Of a stretch of DNA of 64,000 bases, positions 47,887-58,091 are shown one piece after another. Source of the DNA: Macrococcus armenti (GTDB taxonomy: Bacteria > Bacillota > Bacilli > Staphylococcales > Staphylococcaceae); contig NZ_CP083608.1 in the NCBI RefSeq assembly GCF_020097135.1, forward strand, positions 992,001 to 1,056,000. The letters run 5' to 3'. Each line of letters begins with the position of its first letter. Within the stretch, counting starts at the first letter, position 1. Below the pieces are notes generated by a model that was given only the letters and a program-made list of their open reading frames with translations, did no database searches and had not been told where the DNA came from. The position numbers and the translations under genes were made by a program.

Positions 47887-49866
47887 ATGTTTAACGAAAA
47901 AGATCAATTAGCAGTAGATACTATTCGTGCTTTAAGTATTGACCAAATTGAAGCGGCGAATTCTGGGCATCCAGGTTTACCGATGGGTGCAGCACCAATG
48001 GCTTATACATTATGGACGCGCCATTTAAACTTTAATCCCGCTTCACACGATTTCTTTGACAGGGATAGATTTGTACTGTCTGCTGGACATGGATCTGCAT
48101 TATTATATGCACTTTTACATGTATCAGGTGGACTGGAAATCGAAGAGTTAAAACAGTTCAGACAGTGGGATTCAAAAACGCCTGGACATCCTGAATATCG
48201 CCATACGAAAGGTGTAGAAATTACAACAGGTCCTCTTGGGCAAGGTTTTGCGATGAGTGTTGGTATGGCGATGGCTGAAAAACATCTTGCTGCAACGTAC
48301 AATGATACACTCGTTGATCACTATACGTATGCACTCGTTTCAGATGGTGATCTGATGGAAGGTATCTCTCATGAAGCAGCGAGTTTAGCGGGGCACCTTA
48401 AATTAAATAAACTTATCGCACTATATGATTCAAACGATATTTCACTGGATGGTGAATTAAATAAATCGTTTTCGGAAGATATTAAAGGAAGATTTGAAAG
48501 TTACGGCTGGCAGCACATTCTCGTTAAAGACGGAAATGACCTGGAAGCAATTGATAAAGCAATTGTAAAAGCAAAAGAGAGTGACTTACCAACAATTATC
48601 GAAGTGAAAACGATTATCGGATATGGTTCACCAAACAAGCAAGGTACAAATGGAGTACATGGATCACCTTTAGGCGCTGATGAGCGTAAATTAGTGTTTG
48701 AAGCATATGCTTTAGATGCTGATAAAAAATTCCACGTCGATCCATCTGTGTATGAAATATTCCAGGAAACGATGTTAAAACGTGCAAATGAAAAAGAAAA
48801 TAACTGGAACGAAGCGTTCAAACAGTTTGAAACAGACAATAAATCATTAGCGACGCAATTTAAAAATGATATTGCTGGTGAGTTACATACAAACTATGCT
48901 GAGCAGTTCCCTACTTATGAAGTTAATTCAAGCGCGGCTACACGTGCTACGAGTGGAGATATGATTCAGGCGATTGCAAAAACAGTACCGTCATTCTTCG
49001 GGGGATCTGCAGACCTTGCTTCTTCAAATAAATCAAACGTAAAAGGAACTGGTGACTTCTCAGCCGAGACACCAGAAGGTAAGAATATTTGGTTTGGTGT
49101 GAGAGAGTTTGCAATGGGAGCAGCATTAAATGGTATGGCAGCCCATGGTGGACTTAAAGTTTATGGTGCAACATTCTTTGTTTTCAGTGACTATTTAAAA
49201 CCTGCAGTTCGTTTATCTGCACTTATGGGATTACCAGTAACTTATGTATTTACGCATGATTCAATCGCAGTTGGTGAAGATGGACCTACGCATGAGCCAA
49301 TCGAACAACTTGCGGGATTAAGAGCGATACCGAATTTAAATGTTATTCGACCTGCTGATGGTAATGAAACACGTGTTGCATGGAAGATAGCATTAGAATC
49401 TAAAGAAACGCCAACTGCTTTAGTATTAACAAGACAAAATCTAGATGTTATTGATATTAATCAGGATAAATTAGAAGAAGGTGTCAGACGTGGTGGATAT
49501 ATCGCATATCAATCTGAAAAACCTGAAATTTTAATTATAGCAACAGGTTCTGAAGTTAACTTAGCTATTGAAGCAGCTAAAACTTTAGAACAGCAAGGAA
49601 AAGGAGTTCAAGTCGTATCAATGCCAAATACGAAGCAATTTGATGCACAGGATGAATCATATAAAACAACAGTACTGCCTCCTTCAATTACAAAAAGAAT
49701 CGCGATAGAGATGGCAGCAACTGACAGTTGGTATAAATATGTTGGATTAGGTGGCAAAGTTATTGGTATTGATACATTTGGTGCGAGTGCGCCTGGAGAG
49801 CTTGTAATGGAGAAATATGGATTTACTTCTGAAAACGTTGTAAATGAAATCTTAAATATGAAATAA
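47887..49866 (+). CDS. tkt: Transketolase
   Basis: 659-residue ThDP enzyme of the non-oxidative pentose phosphate pathway. The ThDP/metal site is [19 protein letters not shown] near residue 154, the substrate histidines are in ANSGHPG and GPLGQG, and the pyrimidine domain has [25 protein letters not shown] precedes the ATG. Intact, of normal length. Confidence 0.95.
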   Translation: MFNEKDQLAVDTIRALSIDQIEAANSGHPGLPMGAAPMAYTLWTRHLNFNPASHDFFDRDRFVLSAGHGSALLYALLHVSGGLEIEELKQFRQWDSKTPGHPEYRHTKGVEITTGPLGQGFAMSVGMAMAEKHLAATYNDTLVDHYTYALVSDGDLMEGISHEAASLAGHLKLNKLIALYDSNDISLDGELNKSFSEDIKGRFESYGWQHILVKDGNDLEAIDKAIVKAKESDLPTIIEVKTIIGYGSPNKQGTNGVHGSPLGADERKLVFEAYALDADKKFHVDPSVYEIFQETMLKRANEKENNWNEAFKQFETDNKSLATQFKNDIAGELHTNYAEQFPTYEVNSSAATRATSGDMIQAIAKTVPSFFGGSADLASSNKSNVKGTGDFSAETPEGKNIWFGVREFAMGAALNGMAAHGGLKVYGATFFVFSDYLKPAVRLSALMGLPVTYVFTHDSIAVGEDGPTHEPIEQLAGLRAIPNLNVIRPADGNETRVAWKIALESKETPTALVLTRQNLDVIDINQDKLEEGVRRGGYIAYQSEKPEILIIATGSEVNLAIEAAKTLEQQGKGVQVVSMPNTKQFDAQDESYKTTVLPPSITKRIAIEMAATDSWYKYVGLGGKVIGIDTFGASAPGELVMEKYGFTSENVVNEILNMK

Positions 49867-49884
49867 TAATTAAATATCAATATT

Positions 49885-49920
49885 TACGGAGTGAGTATAA
49901 TATCGACTTGCTCCGTATTA
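49885..49920 (+). terminator. Hairpin after tkt
   Basis: TACGGAG (49885-49891) pairs with CTCCGTA (49911-49917), then TTATATT. Moderate stem. Confidence 0.6.
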
Positions 49921-49994
49921 TATTATTAAAAACTTATTGAAATATATGATGCTTTTTAGTAAAATTTTATAGGAATGAGAAAGTGGGTGAACAA

Positions 49995-50225
49995 ATGACT
50001 ACTGGAATTTGGATATTTATTGTAATACTTGCACTTATAGCAGGTGCAGCGGGTGGTTTCTTCTTAGCGAGAAAATATATGATGGATTACTTAAAGAAAA
50101 ATCCACCTATTAATGAAGAGATGTTACGTATGATGATGATGCAAATGGGTCAAAAGCCATCTCAAAAGAAAATTAATCAAATGATGCAGATGATGAACCG
50201 TAATATGAATCAAAACCTTAAATAG
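49995..50225 (+). CDS. UPF0154 family membrane protein (YneF-like)
   Basis: 76-residue protein with one N-terminal transmembrane helix ([20 protein letters not shown]) and a cytosolic stretch [20 protein letters not shown] that is nearly invariant in the family, then many Met and Gln. The function of YneF is unknown. ATG 49995 has GTGGGTGA upstream; GTG 49983 is less likely. Confidence 0.88.
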   Translation: MTTGIWIFIVILALIAGAAGGFFLARKYMMDYLKKNPPINEEMLRMMMMQMGQKPSQKKINQMMQMMNRNMNQNLK

Positions 50226-50256
50226 AAATTACTGATGACTTTGTTCATATAGAATG

Positions 50257-50293
50257 AATACCGTGATGTTGAAGATATCAACATCACGGTATT
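50257..50293. terminator. Bidirectional terminator after UPF0154 gene
   Basis: AATACCGTGATGTTGA-agata-TCAACATCACGGTATT flanked by T-rich DNA, between convergent genes. Confidence 0.83.
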
Positions 50294-50294
50294 T

Positions 50295-50792
50295 TTATTG
50301 TACTTGATCTGTTGTTGGAGCAGGTGCTTCTATAGTTGTTTCTGTAACACTCTCGTCTTGCACTTCCTGATTTATTGAAGGTTGTTCGATAGTGTTTTCA
50401 CCTTCAGTAGGTAAAGGACTTTGTTGTATATTTGGGTCCTGAGCGTTTTGATCAGGCGCCTGTTCAATTATTTCCGGTTGTTGATTTTCTACTTGAGGTA
50501 AAGATTCAACTGGTACTTCGGTTGATGGAATTTCTGTCGTAGGTGCTTCAGTAGTTGGTGTTTCTGTTGAAGGTGTGTCAATTAACGATTTACCTCTTTC
50601 TTTAGCCGCCTTTATTTTCTTTTCGGCTTTATCGGATAGTTTCTTATCTGGCTTTACTTCATGCTTTTTAATGACATTACTCTGTTGTTCCTTCGATGTT
50701 GTTGCTTTAATTTCTGGTTCACTTTCTTTATTACATGCTGTTAATGTTAAAATACATAAAAATACAGTCGTAATCATCATTTTTTTATTCAT
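50295..50792 (-). CDS. Hypothetical low-complexity lipoprotein
   Basis: 165-residue lipoprotein: signal peptide with lipobox LTAC (Cys20), a lysine-rich segment (KKHEVKPDKKLSDKAEKKIK) and a long disordered tail of Thr/Pro/Glu/Gln repeats such as TPSTETPTTEAPTTEIPSTE near residues 73-92. No folded domain is evident. It resembles a wall-spanning or spacer sequence, by inference. GAGGCAAC precedes the ATG. Single gene. Confidence 0.72.
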   Translation of the reverse strand: MNKKMMITTVFLCILTLTACNKESEPEIKATTSKEQQSNVIKKHEVKPDKKLSDKAEKKIKAAKERGKSLIDTPSTETPTTEAPTTEIPSTEVPVESLPQVENQQPEIIEQAPDQNAQDPNIQQSPLPTEGENTIEQPSINQEVQDESVTETTIEAPAPTTDQVQ

Positions 50793-50942
50793 TTTGTTGC
50801 CTCCTCACTATTACTACAAATATATCATAATATAGGATTTGTTGAATATAATAATATTAATAAGAATGTCACATATCTTTCAAAATCATTAAACAATTCA
50901 ATCGTCACCTTTGATAGAATAGAAAGGAATGGAGGTTATATT

Positions 50943-51617
50943 GTGGGAGATATTACAATTGCAGTAGCATTTGGTGCGGGGTTACTTAGTTTTGTTTCTC
51001 CTTGTGTATTGCCGATTTATCCAGCGTTTTTATCGTATATTACTGGTGTTGGGTATAATGATTTACAAGATTCAAAACTAAACAAAAATGCTATGATACA
51101 TACAGTTTTCTTTTTATTAGGTTTTTCAGTGGTTTATATTTCATTAGGTGTCGGTATAGGATTTATCTCAGATATTTTAATTTCATATGATAATACGATT
51201 CGAATGATTGGTGGTTTGTTATGTATTATATTTGGATTGATTACATTAGGTATATTCAACCCAAAGCTTCTAATGTCCAATCATAAGTTTGAATTTAAAA
51301 ATAAGCCGGCCGGATTTTTTGGAACATTTTTAGTTGGGATTGCGTTTGCGGCTGGTTGGACACCATGTATGGGTCCGATTATTGGTGTTATATTTTCAAT
51401 GGCTGCAGTAAATCATTCATTAGCATTAATCTATATGATTATGTATGTACTTGGTTTCTGTATTCCGTTTTTCTTACTGACATTCTTTATTACTAAAATT
51501 AATTTCCTTAAAAAGTATAGTCAGTTGTTAACTAAAGTTGGCGGGGTTATAATGATAATCATGGGATTATTATTATTCTTTAATAAATTATCTGTAATTA
51601 ACCAGTACTTTAGTTAA
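50943..51617 (+). CDS. ccdA: Cytochrome c biogenesis/thiol transfer protein CcdA
   Basis: 224-residue, six-helix membrane protein that carries reducing equivalents across the membrane to thiol-disulfide partners. The two active cysteines are in FVSPCVLPIYPAF (near residue 23) and GWTPCMGPI (near 140). The GTG start has GGAGG 7 bases upstream. ccdC follows after 13 bases, as in Bacillus. Confidence 0.9.
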   Translation: MGDITIAVAFGAGLLSFVSPCVLPIYPAFLSYITGVGYNDLQDSKLNKNAMIHTVFFLLGFSVVYISLGVGIGFISDILISYDNTIRMIGGLLCIIFGLITLGIFNPKLLMSNHKFEFKNKPAGFFGTFLVGIAFAAGWTPCMGPIIGVIFSMAAVNHSLALIYMIMYVLGFCIPFFLLTFFITKINFLKKYSQLLTKVGGVIMIIMGLLLFFNKLSVINQYFS

Positions 51618-51630
51618 AGGTGGAAATGGT

Positions 51631-52101
51631 ATGTATTTTGTTTTATCTATGCTTGTCGCCCTTTTTATGGGTATTACTGTTATTATCGTAAGGATGAAAG
51701 CACAAAATTATCCAACAAATGCTAAAAAAATTATTTTGCCGCCATTTTTTATGGCAACAGGCGCTTTGATGTACATATTTCCTTATTTTAGATTAACACC
51801 TATGGAAATATTAGAAGCGGTTGTTGTAGGAATGTTTTTTTCATTATTTTTAATCTTCACTTCTAATTTTGAAGTGAAAAATAATCAAATATATATGAAA
51901 CGTTCTAAACTATTTCCTTTAATTCTGATTTCATTATTAGTGATCAGAACAGTAATGAAATTCTTTTTAAGTAGTACGATTCATGCAGGTGAATTAGGGG
52001 GCATGTTCTTCCTGCTTGCTTTCAGTATGATTGTACCATGGAGAATTGCAATGTATATGAAATTCAAAAAAATTGAACATTCATTAAAAAAACAGTCGTA
52101 A
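51631..52101 (+). CDS. CcdC family membrane protein (YneJ-like)
   Basis: 156-residue protein with about five hydrophobic segments of the CcdC/YneJ family. The motif YPTNAKKIILPPFFMATGA near residue 28 is family-typical. Adjacent to ccdA; its biochemical role is unknown. AAAGGTGG is upstream. Confidence 0.82.
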   Translation: MYFVLSMLVALFMGITVIIVRMKAQNYPTNAKKIILPPFFMATGALMYIFPYFRLTPMEILEAVVVGMFFSLFLIFTSNFEVKNNQIYMKRSKLFPLILISLLVIRTVMKFFLSSTIHAGELGGMFFLLAFSMIVPWRIAMYMKFKKIEHSLKKQS

Positions 52102-52120
52102 TAAAATTACGACTGTTTTT
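52088..52120. terminator. Bidirectional terminator between ccdC and the DUF2621 gene
   Basis: AAAAACAGTCGTAAT-aaa-ATTACGACTGTTTTT. Confidence 0.85.
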
Positions 52121-52604
52121 CTTTATTAACGATTTCAGAATGTTCGAATATTGAGAATTTCCTTTTTTCATCATCTGCATATTTAAAGTAATCTTCGTAT
52201 GGTGCATAGTCAATATTCATCTGGTTCAATTTTTTCTTCATGAAAGGATGGTCACGTTTAGGCGTAGCGATAATATAACCCCTTAATATGTGATCTAGTG
52301 TTATTGTTTTTGCATTTTCATCAAGGGCAATTTTTGAAATTCTCCCTGCGATACGTTCTTTCGCAACTTGTCTGAAGAGTTCAGGAACCGGACTTACGAG
52401 TTCATTTAGTAAATGCTTTGCCTCATCGTTCCATAATGGGAGCGCTTTTTTAATATAATACTCCTGCCAATCCAACTCACTTTTTCCATCTTGTTTAGGC
52501 ATTCTTTTCAGAAATTTACGGAACATAAAAAATCCACCAATAGTTAATAGGCCCATAAATAATACCGACCATAAAAAAATTAACGTAATAAACCAGTCGT
52601 TCAC
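52107..52604 (-). CDS. DUF2621 family membrane-anchored protein (YneK-like)
   Basis: 165 residues: one N-terminal transmembrane helix (LIFLWSVLFMGLLTIGGFFMF), then a soluble region with DWQEYYIKKALPLWNDEAKHLL and AKERIAGRISKIAL, typical of DUF2621 and resembling a small PCP-reductase-like domain. In Bacillus its homologue is also beside ccdC. Function unknown. AGGTGATGACG precedes the ATG. Confidence 0.72.
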   Translation of the reverse strand: MNDWFITLIFLWSVLFMGLLTIGGFFMFRKFLKRMPKQDGKSELDWQEYYIKKALPLWNDEAKHLLNELVSPVPELFRQVAKERIAGRISKIALDENAKTITLDHILRGYIIATPKRDHPFMKKKLNQMNIDYAPYEDYFKYADDEKRKFSIFEHSEIVNKEKQS

Positions 52605-52697
52605 GTCATCACCTCATTACATATTATATAGAACTAAAAATGATGTGTCCATGTTATTCAGTTCATTCGATATATATTGTGCAAAGGAGGTGAGAAC

Positions 52698-52898
52698 ATG
52701 ATAAAAGATATTATTTTAGAACTTACTTTTGTTCAATCTGTAACAGATGAAGGTAAATCTATTTTAAAGTCACGAAGATTTAATCAAGTGAAATTGCAAA
52801 TTTCTGATGCTGAATCAAAAGCATTCGCACAATTGATTTCAAATTTAACAGGTGAAATGTATATTGCGATTAATAAAATTGAAAAGAAAGAAATTTAA
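52698..52898 (+). CDS. DUF1659 family protein
   Basis: 66-residue cytosolic protein, mostly beta strand then helix (DIILELTFVQSVTDEGKSIL, SRRFNQVKLQISDAESKAFA). It matches the short DUF1659 family. The ribosome site AAAGGAGGTGA is near-perfect, suggesting strong translation. It pairs with a DUF2922 gene 15 bases downstream; function unknown. The in-frame 52677 codon lies in or before that ribosome site and is rejected. Confidence 0.78.
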   Translation: MIKDIILELTFVQSVTDEGKSILKSRRFNQVKLQISDAESKAFAQLISNLTGEMYIAINKIEKKEI

Positions 52899-52913
52899 TA
52901 AGGGGGAATCATA

Positions 52914-53132
52914 ATGAAAACTTTACAAATGAATTTTGGTACAGAATTCGGTAAAACATATGCACTTACAATTACAAATCCAAAAGAAAATATCACAAAA
53001 GAAGAAGTTATGCAGGCAATGGAAATGTTCATTAGTGCAGACTACTTAGCAACGAACTCAGGTGCATTAACGTCAATTAAATCGGCAAAGCTTATTGATC
53101 GCACAGAACAACTTTTGTTCGAAAATAAATAA
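52914..53132 (+). CDS. DUF2922 family protein
   Basis: 72-residue protein with the DUF2922 pattern: TLQMNFGTEFGKTYALTITNPKENITKEEVMQAMEMFI and SIKSAKLIDRTEQLLF. DUF1659 and DUF2922 genes usually occur side by side in Firmicutes. Function unknown. AAGGGGGAA precedes the ATG. A terminator follows, so the pair is separate from sbcD. Confidence 0.8.
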   Translation: MKTLQMNFGTEFGKTYALTITNPKENITKEEVMQAMEMFISADYLATNSGALTSIKSAKLIDRTEQLLFENK

Positions 53133-53155
53133 TTTATAAACTTATCATTATCAGC

Positions 53156-53184
53156 ACATCTCAGCAATGGGATGTGTTTTTTTG
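53156..53184 (+). terminator. Terminator after the DUF1659-DUF2922 pair
   Basis: CACATC-tcagcaatgg-GATGTG with a T7 tail. Confidence 0.72.
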
Positions 53185-53207
53185 TATAATATATTTGAGG
53201 TGAGCTT

Positions 53208-54326
53208 ATGAGAATTATGCATTTGGGTGATTTGCATATTGGAAAGACGTTAAACCAGCAAAGTTTGTTAAATGAGCAATCACAATTGCTGGATGAATTA
53301 GTAAAGCAAGTTGAAGCATTATCAGTTGATATTATAGTAATTGCCGGAGATATATATGACAGATCTATTCCTTCAAAGGAAGCGATGGGTATATATGAAA
53401 CATTTATTTATAATTTGAATCAAAAATTACAGAAACCAGTATTAATTATTAGCGGGAATCATGATAGTCCGGAACGACTTGGTCATGGTAAAGCGTGGAT
53501 GAAGATGCTGAATCTTTATATTAGTACTTCGATTGAAGATGGATTTGATCCTGTATCAATTGATAATATTGATTTTTATCTTGTTCCATATATAGAACCT
53601 GCTACAGCACGTCTTTATTTTGAAGATGATACGATTAAGACGCATCATGATACATATAAAGCGATAATAAACAGAATCGAAGAACGTATTAACAATGCCA
53701 AACTTAATATTATGGTAAGCCATTTATTTGTTTCAGGTGGTAATACAACAGATTCTGAAAGGGAAATATCAGTAGGCACAATTGAGAATGTACATCTTGA
53801 TCTATTTAAATCGTTTGACTATGTAATGTTGGGACACTTGCATACACCGGATGCGATTAAAGATGATAAAGTGTTTTATAGTGGTAGTATTATGAAATAT
53901 TCATTTGATGAAGTGCATCAGAGAAAGGGATTTAGATTATTTGATACTGAGGATAAAAGCGTTCGATTTATCCCATTAAACCCTCCAAGAAATTTAGAGT
54001 ATGCGGAAGGTACATATGACGATGCTGTTAATAAAAAACTTTGTGTCAGTCAAGATTCTTATTTAAAGTTTGAATTATCAAATATGGAGCATGTTTCAGA
54101 ACCAATGTTCAAATTAAAGCAAATTTATCCTTATTTATTAGAATTGAAACATAAAACAGAAAAGCTGAATATTGAGTATCAGCAAAAAGAAGTTCAGCTA
54201 CTTTCTCAAACTGAACTTGTTAAACAATTTTATTTTGATATGACAGATGAACCGCTCAATGATGTGCAACAAGAATTAATTGATTTGCTAATTAATGAAA
54301 GTAGGATGAATGATGAGACCGATTGA
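53208..54326 (+). CDS. sbcD: Nuclease SbcCD subunit D
   Basis: 372-residue Mre11-type metallophosphoesterase that cuts hairpins and blocked DNA ends with SbcC. Metal motifs are MHLGDLHIGKT at 4, IAGDIYDRS near 45, GNHDSPERL near 84, VSHLFVSGG near 170 and LGHLHTPD near 208. GAGGTGAG precedes the ATG. It overlaps sbcC by 17 bases. Confidence 0.94.
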   Translation: MRIMHLGDLHIGKTLNQQSLLNEQSQLLDELVKQVEALSVDIIVIAGDIYDRSIPSKEAMGIYETFIYNLNQKLQKPVLIISGNHDSPERLGHGKAWMKMLNLYISTSIEDGFDPVSIDNIDFYLVPYIEPATARLYFEDDTIKTHHDTYKAIINRIEERINNAKLNIMVSHLFVSGGNTTDSEREISVGTIENVHLDLFKSFDYVMLGHLHTPDAIKDDKVFYSGSIMKYSFDEVHQRKGFRLFDTEDKSVRFIPLNPPRNLEYAEGTYDDAVNKKLCVSQDSYLKFELSNMEHVSEPMFKLKQIYPYLLELKHKTEKLNIEYQQKEVQLLSQTELVKQFYFDMTDEPLNDVQQELIDLLINESRMNDETD

Positions 54327-57300
54327 AATTGAAATAAACAATTTTGGACCATTTAAAAAAGAAATTATTGACTTCAGACAATTAAAACATCATGCTTTAT
54401 TTTTAATTACTGGTAAGACTGGCGCTGGTAAAACTACTATATTCGATGCGATGATGTTTGCATTATATGGCACAGCGTCTACGCAATCCAGAAACTTTAA
54501 AGCGCTTAGAAATCAGCACGCGCAAGATCATGAAGAATCATACATACGGTTTTTATTTGCCATACAGAATAAACAGTATGAGGTAATCAGAAACTTACCA
54601 CACGTAAAAGAAGGAAAAAAAACTCCGATACAGTCAAGATTAGAGTTTTATGAATGTAATGATAAAATCAAAGAAAAAATAAGTACACATAAAAAGTCAG
54701 AAACGAATGAATTAATAAAATCTATCGTTAAGTTAAATGCAGATCAGTTCAGACAAATTCTTATTTTACCACAAGGGGAATTCAAAAAGTTTCTCGTGTC
54801 TGATAGTGAAAGTAAAAATGATATATTGAGAACGCTATTTAATACGAAGTATTTAGAAGAAATGGTTAAGAAATTAAAAGAAAAAGTTGACGATAAAATT
54901 GAAATAAAAAAGCGATATGAACATTCAATTGAATTAATGATACGCCATCTTGATATTGAACTTCCGAACGAAATGATTGATTACGGTAAACAAATTGATA
55001 CATTACTTCAATATTATGATGCCGAATTAATGTTACATAGAAATGATGTTGAACGATTAAAAGATTTAGAATCTAAACTCAATAAAAAATTAGAAGCACT
55101 ACAAAGCGGTGAAAAATTAAATGAACAATATAATAAACTTGAGCAATATAGAGATTCGTATAATAAATTAAAAAAGCAGCAATCATCGATAGATTCGAAG
55201 AGAGCATTAATTGAACAGTTAACACAACTTGATGCTTACTATAAAATTAAAAAAGAAATTGAGGAACTAGAAATAAAGATTGCTGAAATCAATCAAACCA
55301 TTCAAACAGAGAAGGATAATCTTCAGAAAAATAATGTGAAACGTCAGGAACTTGAAGCGGAATATGAAGAAAGATTATTACGCGATAATGAAATGGAGCA
55401 ATTAAATCATTATTTAATTTCAAATAAAAGGTTTTTAAATGTGCAGTATAAATCAATCGCAGACGAAATTAAGCAATTGGAATTACGATTAACAACGCTT
55501 GATAAATATAAGAAAGAGAAAATACAACTTCAGAATCAGTATGAAATGATTAAGGGTGAAATTAAAGTAAATGAAAAATTATATTTGGAACAATTAGAAA
55601 ACAATATAAAAATTAATGAAGTTATTTCTCAGGAACAGCAAAAATCTGAATTACTAAATGAATACAGACTTCAAAAATTAAAGATAATTGAACGTCAAAA
55701 TCAGATGTCAGCATTACAAGAGAATTATCAAGTTATTCAAAAAGAGATCGATACTTTTAATTTTGGTAATGTAGAATTTGATATGCATTCAATAGATGTT
55801 ATTAAAAGTCAATTGAAAGAAGGTCAAAACTGTCCTGTGTGCAATAATAAGGTACTTACAATCAATGATATTTCACATGACAAATACCACCAACTAGTGA
55901 CTGAACAAAAATTAAATGAAAGTGAAATGAATAATTTAGCGAATAAGATTAAATGGGAAAATGAACAATGTGATAAATTTGAAGAAAAACTTGCATCAAT
56001 AGAATTTTCATCAGTCAATCAAATGCAATTGAAAGAATTAGAAGAAATTATTCAAAAAACTGATAAAACAATTGAAGAAAATAAAAAAATAAAAGAAAAA
56101 AACGACCGAGATGTTAAAGTATTAAAAGTTATATATAATGAAAAGCAGACTGAAAGTGAGAAATTTGAGAAAAAAATAAAATCAATTTCATCTGACATTG
56201 AGAAATTAAACGTTGATCTCGCAATGTTACCTGTTATGAAAGCGAAATATGAATCGTTTATAAGTGAAACAACATTTGAAAGCTATGAGTCATTCGAGCA
56301 GTATTATATTCATAAAAAGAAAGAATACCAGAAATATATCGACGAAGTAAATCAATTAAAAATCTCGATTGATAATACGTCTAAAGCTATAACTAACAGC
56401 AATAAGACGATTGAACATCAATCGGATATGCTTATGATTAATCATAAACTATTAGAAGAAAGAAAGAGCACAAAACGAAATTATGATATACCTGATGATA
56501 TTTCAGTTCAATATGAGAGTGAAAATATAGAGAGTATTCTTAATGAACTCAATCACATAGTAAAAACGTTTGAAAATGATTTTAAACAATTTGAAGTATT
56601 AAAAAATGAATATGAAACGGTGCTAGAAGGTAAAACACGTCCAGATATTATTAAATTACAGCAAGATTATGAACAGCAAAAAGAAGAAAAAAATGCAGTG
56701 TTTGAAAAAGTAAATGGAGATAAAAATAATTTACAAATCATGCTTAAGGCAATTAATCAATTAGAAAACGAATATAGTGAATATAACAACCATATGCGAG
56801 ATATCGTTTCAGAAATGAAGTTGTATGAAGTTCTAAATGGTAAAAATGAGCTTAAGCTTTCTATCGAAAATTACGTGCTCATATATTATTTAGAACAAAT
56901 ATTAAAATTATCAAATGAACGTCTAAAAAAAATGTCACACCATCGATATGAACTCGTACGAAAAGTTGAAGCGGATGCAAGAAAGCGAAGTGGTCTGGAA
57001 ATAGAAGTATATGATTTTCATGCGAATCGTGTTAGGGATATATCATCTTTATCAGGGGGAGAGACTTTTATTGCTTCGCTTTGTTTAGCACTTGGTTTAA
57101 GTGATTATGTTATGCAGCAGTCAGGTGGAATAAATTTAGAATCTGTATTTATTGATGAAGGGTTTGGAACGCTTGATCAGGAGACGTTGGATACTGCTGT
57201 AGATGCGCTTATTGAACTCCAGCAAAGTGGTAAGTTGATTGGTATTATCAGTCATGTACAATCTCTCAAAGAAACGATTCCAGCGATGCTGAAAGTTACT

Positions 57301-57342
57301 ACTGATGGATTTGAGAGTAACACGTCCTTCGTTTTTAAGTAA
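54310..57342 (+). CDS. sbcC: Nuclease SbcCD subunit C
   Basis: 1010-residue Rad50-type SMC ATPase. Walker A is TGKTGAGKTTIFDAM near residue 34. Two long coiled-coil arms (about 180-500 and 535-830) flank the zinc hook NCPVCNNK near residue 515. The C-terminal signature LSGGETF is near 914 and Walker B VFIDEGFGTLD near 945. ATG 54310 or the adjacent ATG 54313 starts it; it overlaps sbcD, so the subunits are coupled. Two zinc-hook cysteines link this to zinc supply only loosely. Confidence 0.94.
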   Translation: MMRPIEIEINNFGPFKKEIIDFRQLKHHALFLITGKTGAGKTTIFDAMMFALYGTASTQSRNFKALRNQHAQDHEESYIRFLFAIQNKQYEVIRNLPHVKEGKKTPIQSRLEFYECNDKIKEKISTHKKSETNELIKSIVKLNADQFRQILILPQGEFKKFLVSDSESKNDILRTLFNTKYLEEMVKKLKEKVDDKIEIKKRYEHSIELMIRHLDIELPNEMIDYGKQIDTLLQYYDAELMLHRNDVERLKDLESKLNKKLEALQSGEKLNEQYNKLEQYRDSYNKLKKQQSSIDSKRALIEQLTQLDAYYKIKKEIEELEIKIAEINQTIQTEKDNLQKNNVKRQELEAEYEERLLRDNEMEQLNHYLISNKRFLNVQYKSIADEIKQLELRLTTLDKYKKEKIQLQNQYEMIKGEIKVNEKLYLEQLENNIKINEVISQEQQKSELLNEYRLQKLKIIERQNQMSALQENYQVIQKEIDTFNFGNVEFDMHSIDVIKSQLKEGQNCPVCNNKVLTINDISHDKYHQLVTEQKLNESEMNNLANKIKWENEQCDKFEEKLASIEFSSVNQMQLKELEEIIQKTDKTIEENKKIKEKNDRDVKVLKVIYNEKQTESEKFEKKIKSISSDIEKLNVDLAMLPVMKAKYESFISETTFESYESFEQYYIHKKKEYQKYIDEVNQLKISIDNTSKAITNSNKTIEHQSDMLMINHKLLEERKSTKRNYDIPDDISVQYESENIESILNELNHIVKTFENDFKQFEVLKNEYETVLEGKTRPDIIKLQQDYEQQKEEKNAVFEKVNGDKNNLQIMLKAINQLENEYSEYNNHMRDIVSEMKLYEVLNGKNELKLSIENYVLIYYLEQILKLSNERLKKMSHHRYELVRKVEADARKRSGLEIEVYDFHANRVRDISSLSGGETFIASLCLALGLSDYVMQQSGGINLESVFIDEGFGTLDQETLDTAVDALIELQQSGKLIGIISHVQSLKETIPAMLKVTTDGFESNTSFVFK

Positions 57343-57436
57343 TTGTAACAACTATGTCAAAATTTAATATGTAGAGATACTTTTAAATAATATTAATTTT
57401 GTTATAGTTATTATTGAGTATGTAAAGGAGGATAAT

Positions 57437-58060
57437 ATGAAGAAGTTAAGTGCATTTTTAATTTTGACTGTAGTTATTATCTTGAGTGCATGTAGTAATT
57501 CAAGATTAGAACCTAAATCTTTATATGGTAATACAATAAGTGAGTTTTCAGGTACAGATGACAAAGGTAAAGAAATCTCAAATAAGGATCTGAAAGGTAA
57601 AGTATGGTTAGTTGATTTTATATTCACGAATTGCGAAACAGTCTGTCCGCCGATGACATATAATATGAGTACTGTTGTAGATCAATTAGAAAAAGATGGT
57701 ATAAGTTCGAAAGATTATGGGGTTATCAGTTTTAGTGTAGATCCAAAACGTGATACGCCATCTAAAATTCATGAATATATAAACCAGCATAATCCACCAA
57801 AAAACGTGTGGAGAGCAGTAACAAACTATGATGAGAAATTTATTAGACAATTTGCTGAGGAAAATTTCAAGACGATTGTTGTTCCTCCAACAGAAGCAAA
57901 TGATCAGGCAACGCACGGAACTTCTTTCTATCTCGTAGACCAAAATGGAATGATCATTAAAGATTATGCAGGCAAAGATACTGGAGATAAAAAGTTTCCG
58001 AAAGCTGAAATCGTTGAAGATGTTAAAACGATGATTAAAGAAGGTCCATATAAAAAATAA
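57437..58060 (+). CDS. SCO1/SenC-family copper/thiol lipoprotein
   Basis: 207-residue lipoprotein (lipobox LSAC, Cys18) with a thioredoxin-like fold. The copper site CxxxC is in FTNCETVCPPMTYNM near residue 75 and the third ligand His in DQATHGTSFYLVD near 155. The family assembles the CuA centre of cytochrome oxidase. AAAGGAGGA precedes the ATG. Single gene, not near oxidase genes. Confidence 0.88.
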   Translation: MKKLSAFLILTVVIILSACSNSRLEPKSLYGNTISEFSGTDDKGKEISNKDLKGKVWLVDFIFTNCETVCPPMTYNMSTVVDQLEKDGISSKDYGVISFSVDPKRDTPSKIHEYINQHNPPKNVWRAVTNYDEKFIRQFAEENFKTIVVPPTEANDQATHGTSFYLVDQNGMIIKDYAGKDTGDKKFPKAEIVEDVKTMIKEGPYKK

Positions 58061-58090
58061 AATCACTGCTCATTTGAGCAGTGATTTTAT
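58057..58090. terminator. Bidirectional terminator between SCO1 and mscL
   Basis: ATAAAATCACTGCTC-attt-GAGCAGTGATTTTAT; includes the SCO1 stop codon. Confidence 0.85.
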
Positions 58091-58091
58091 T

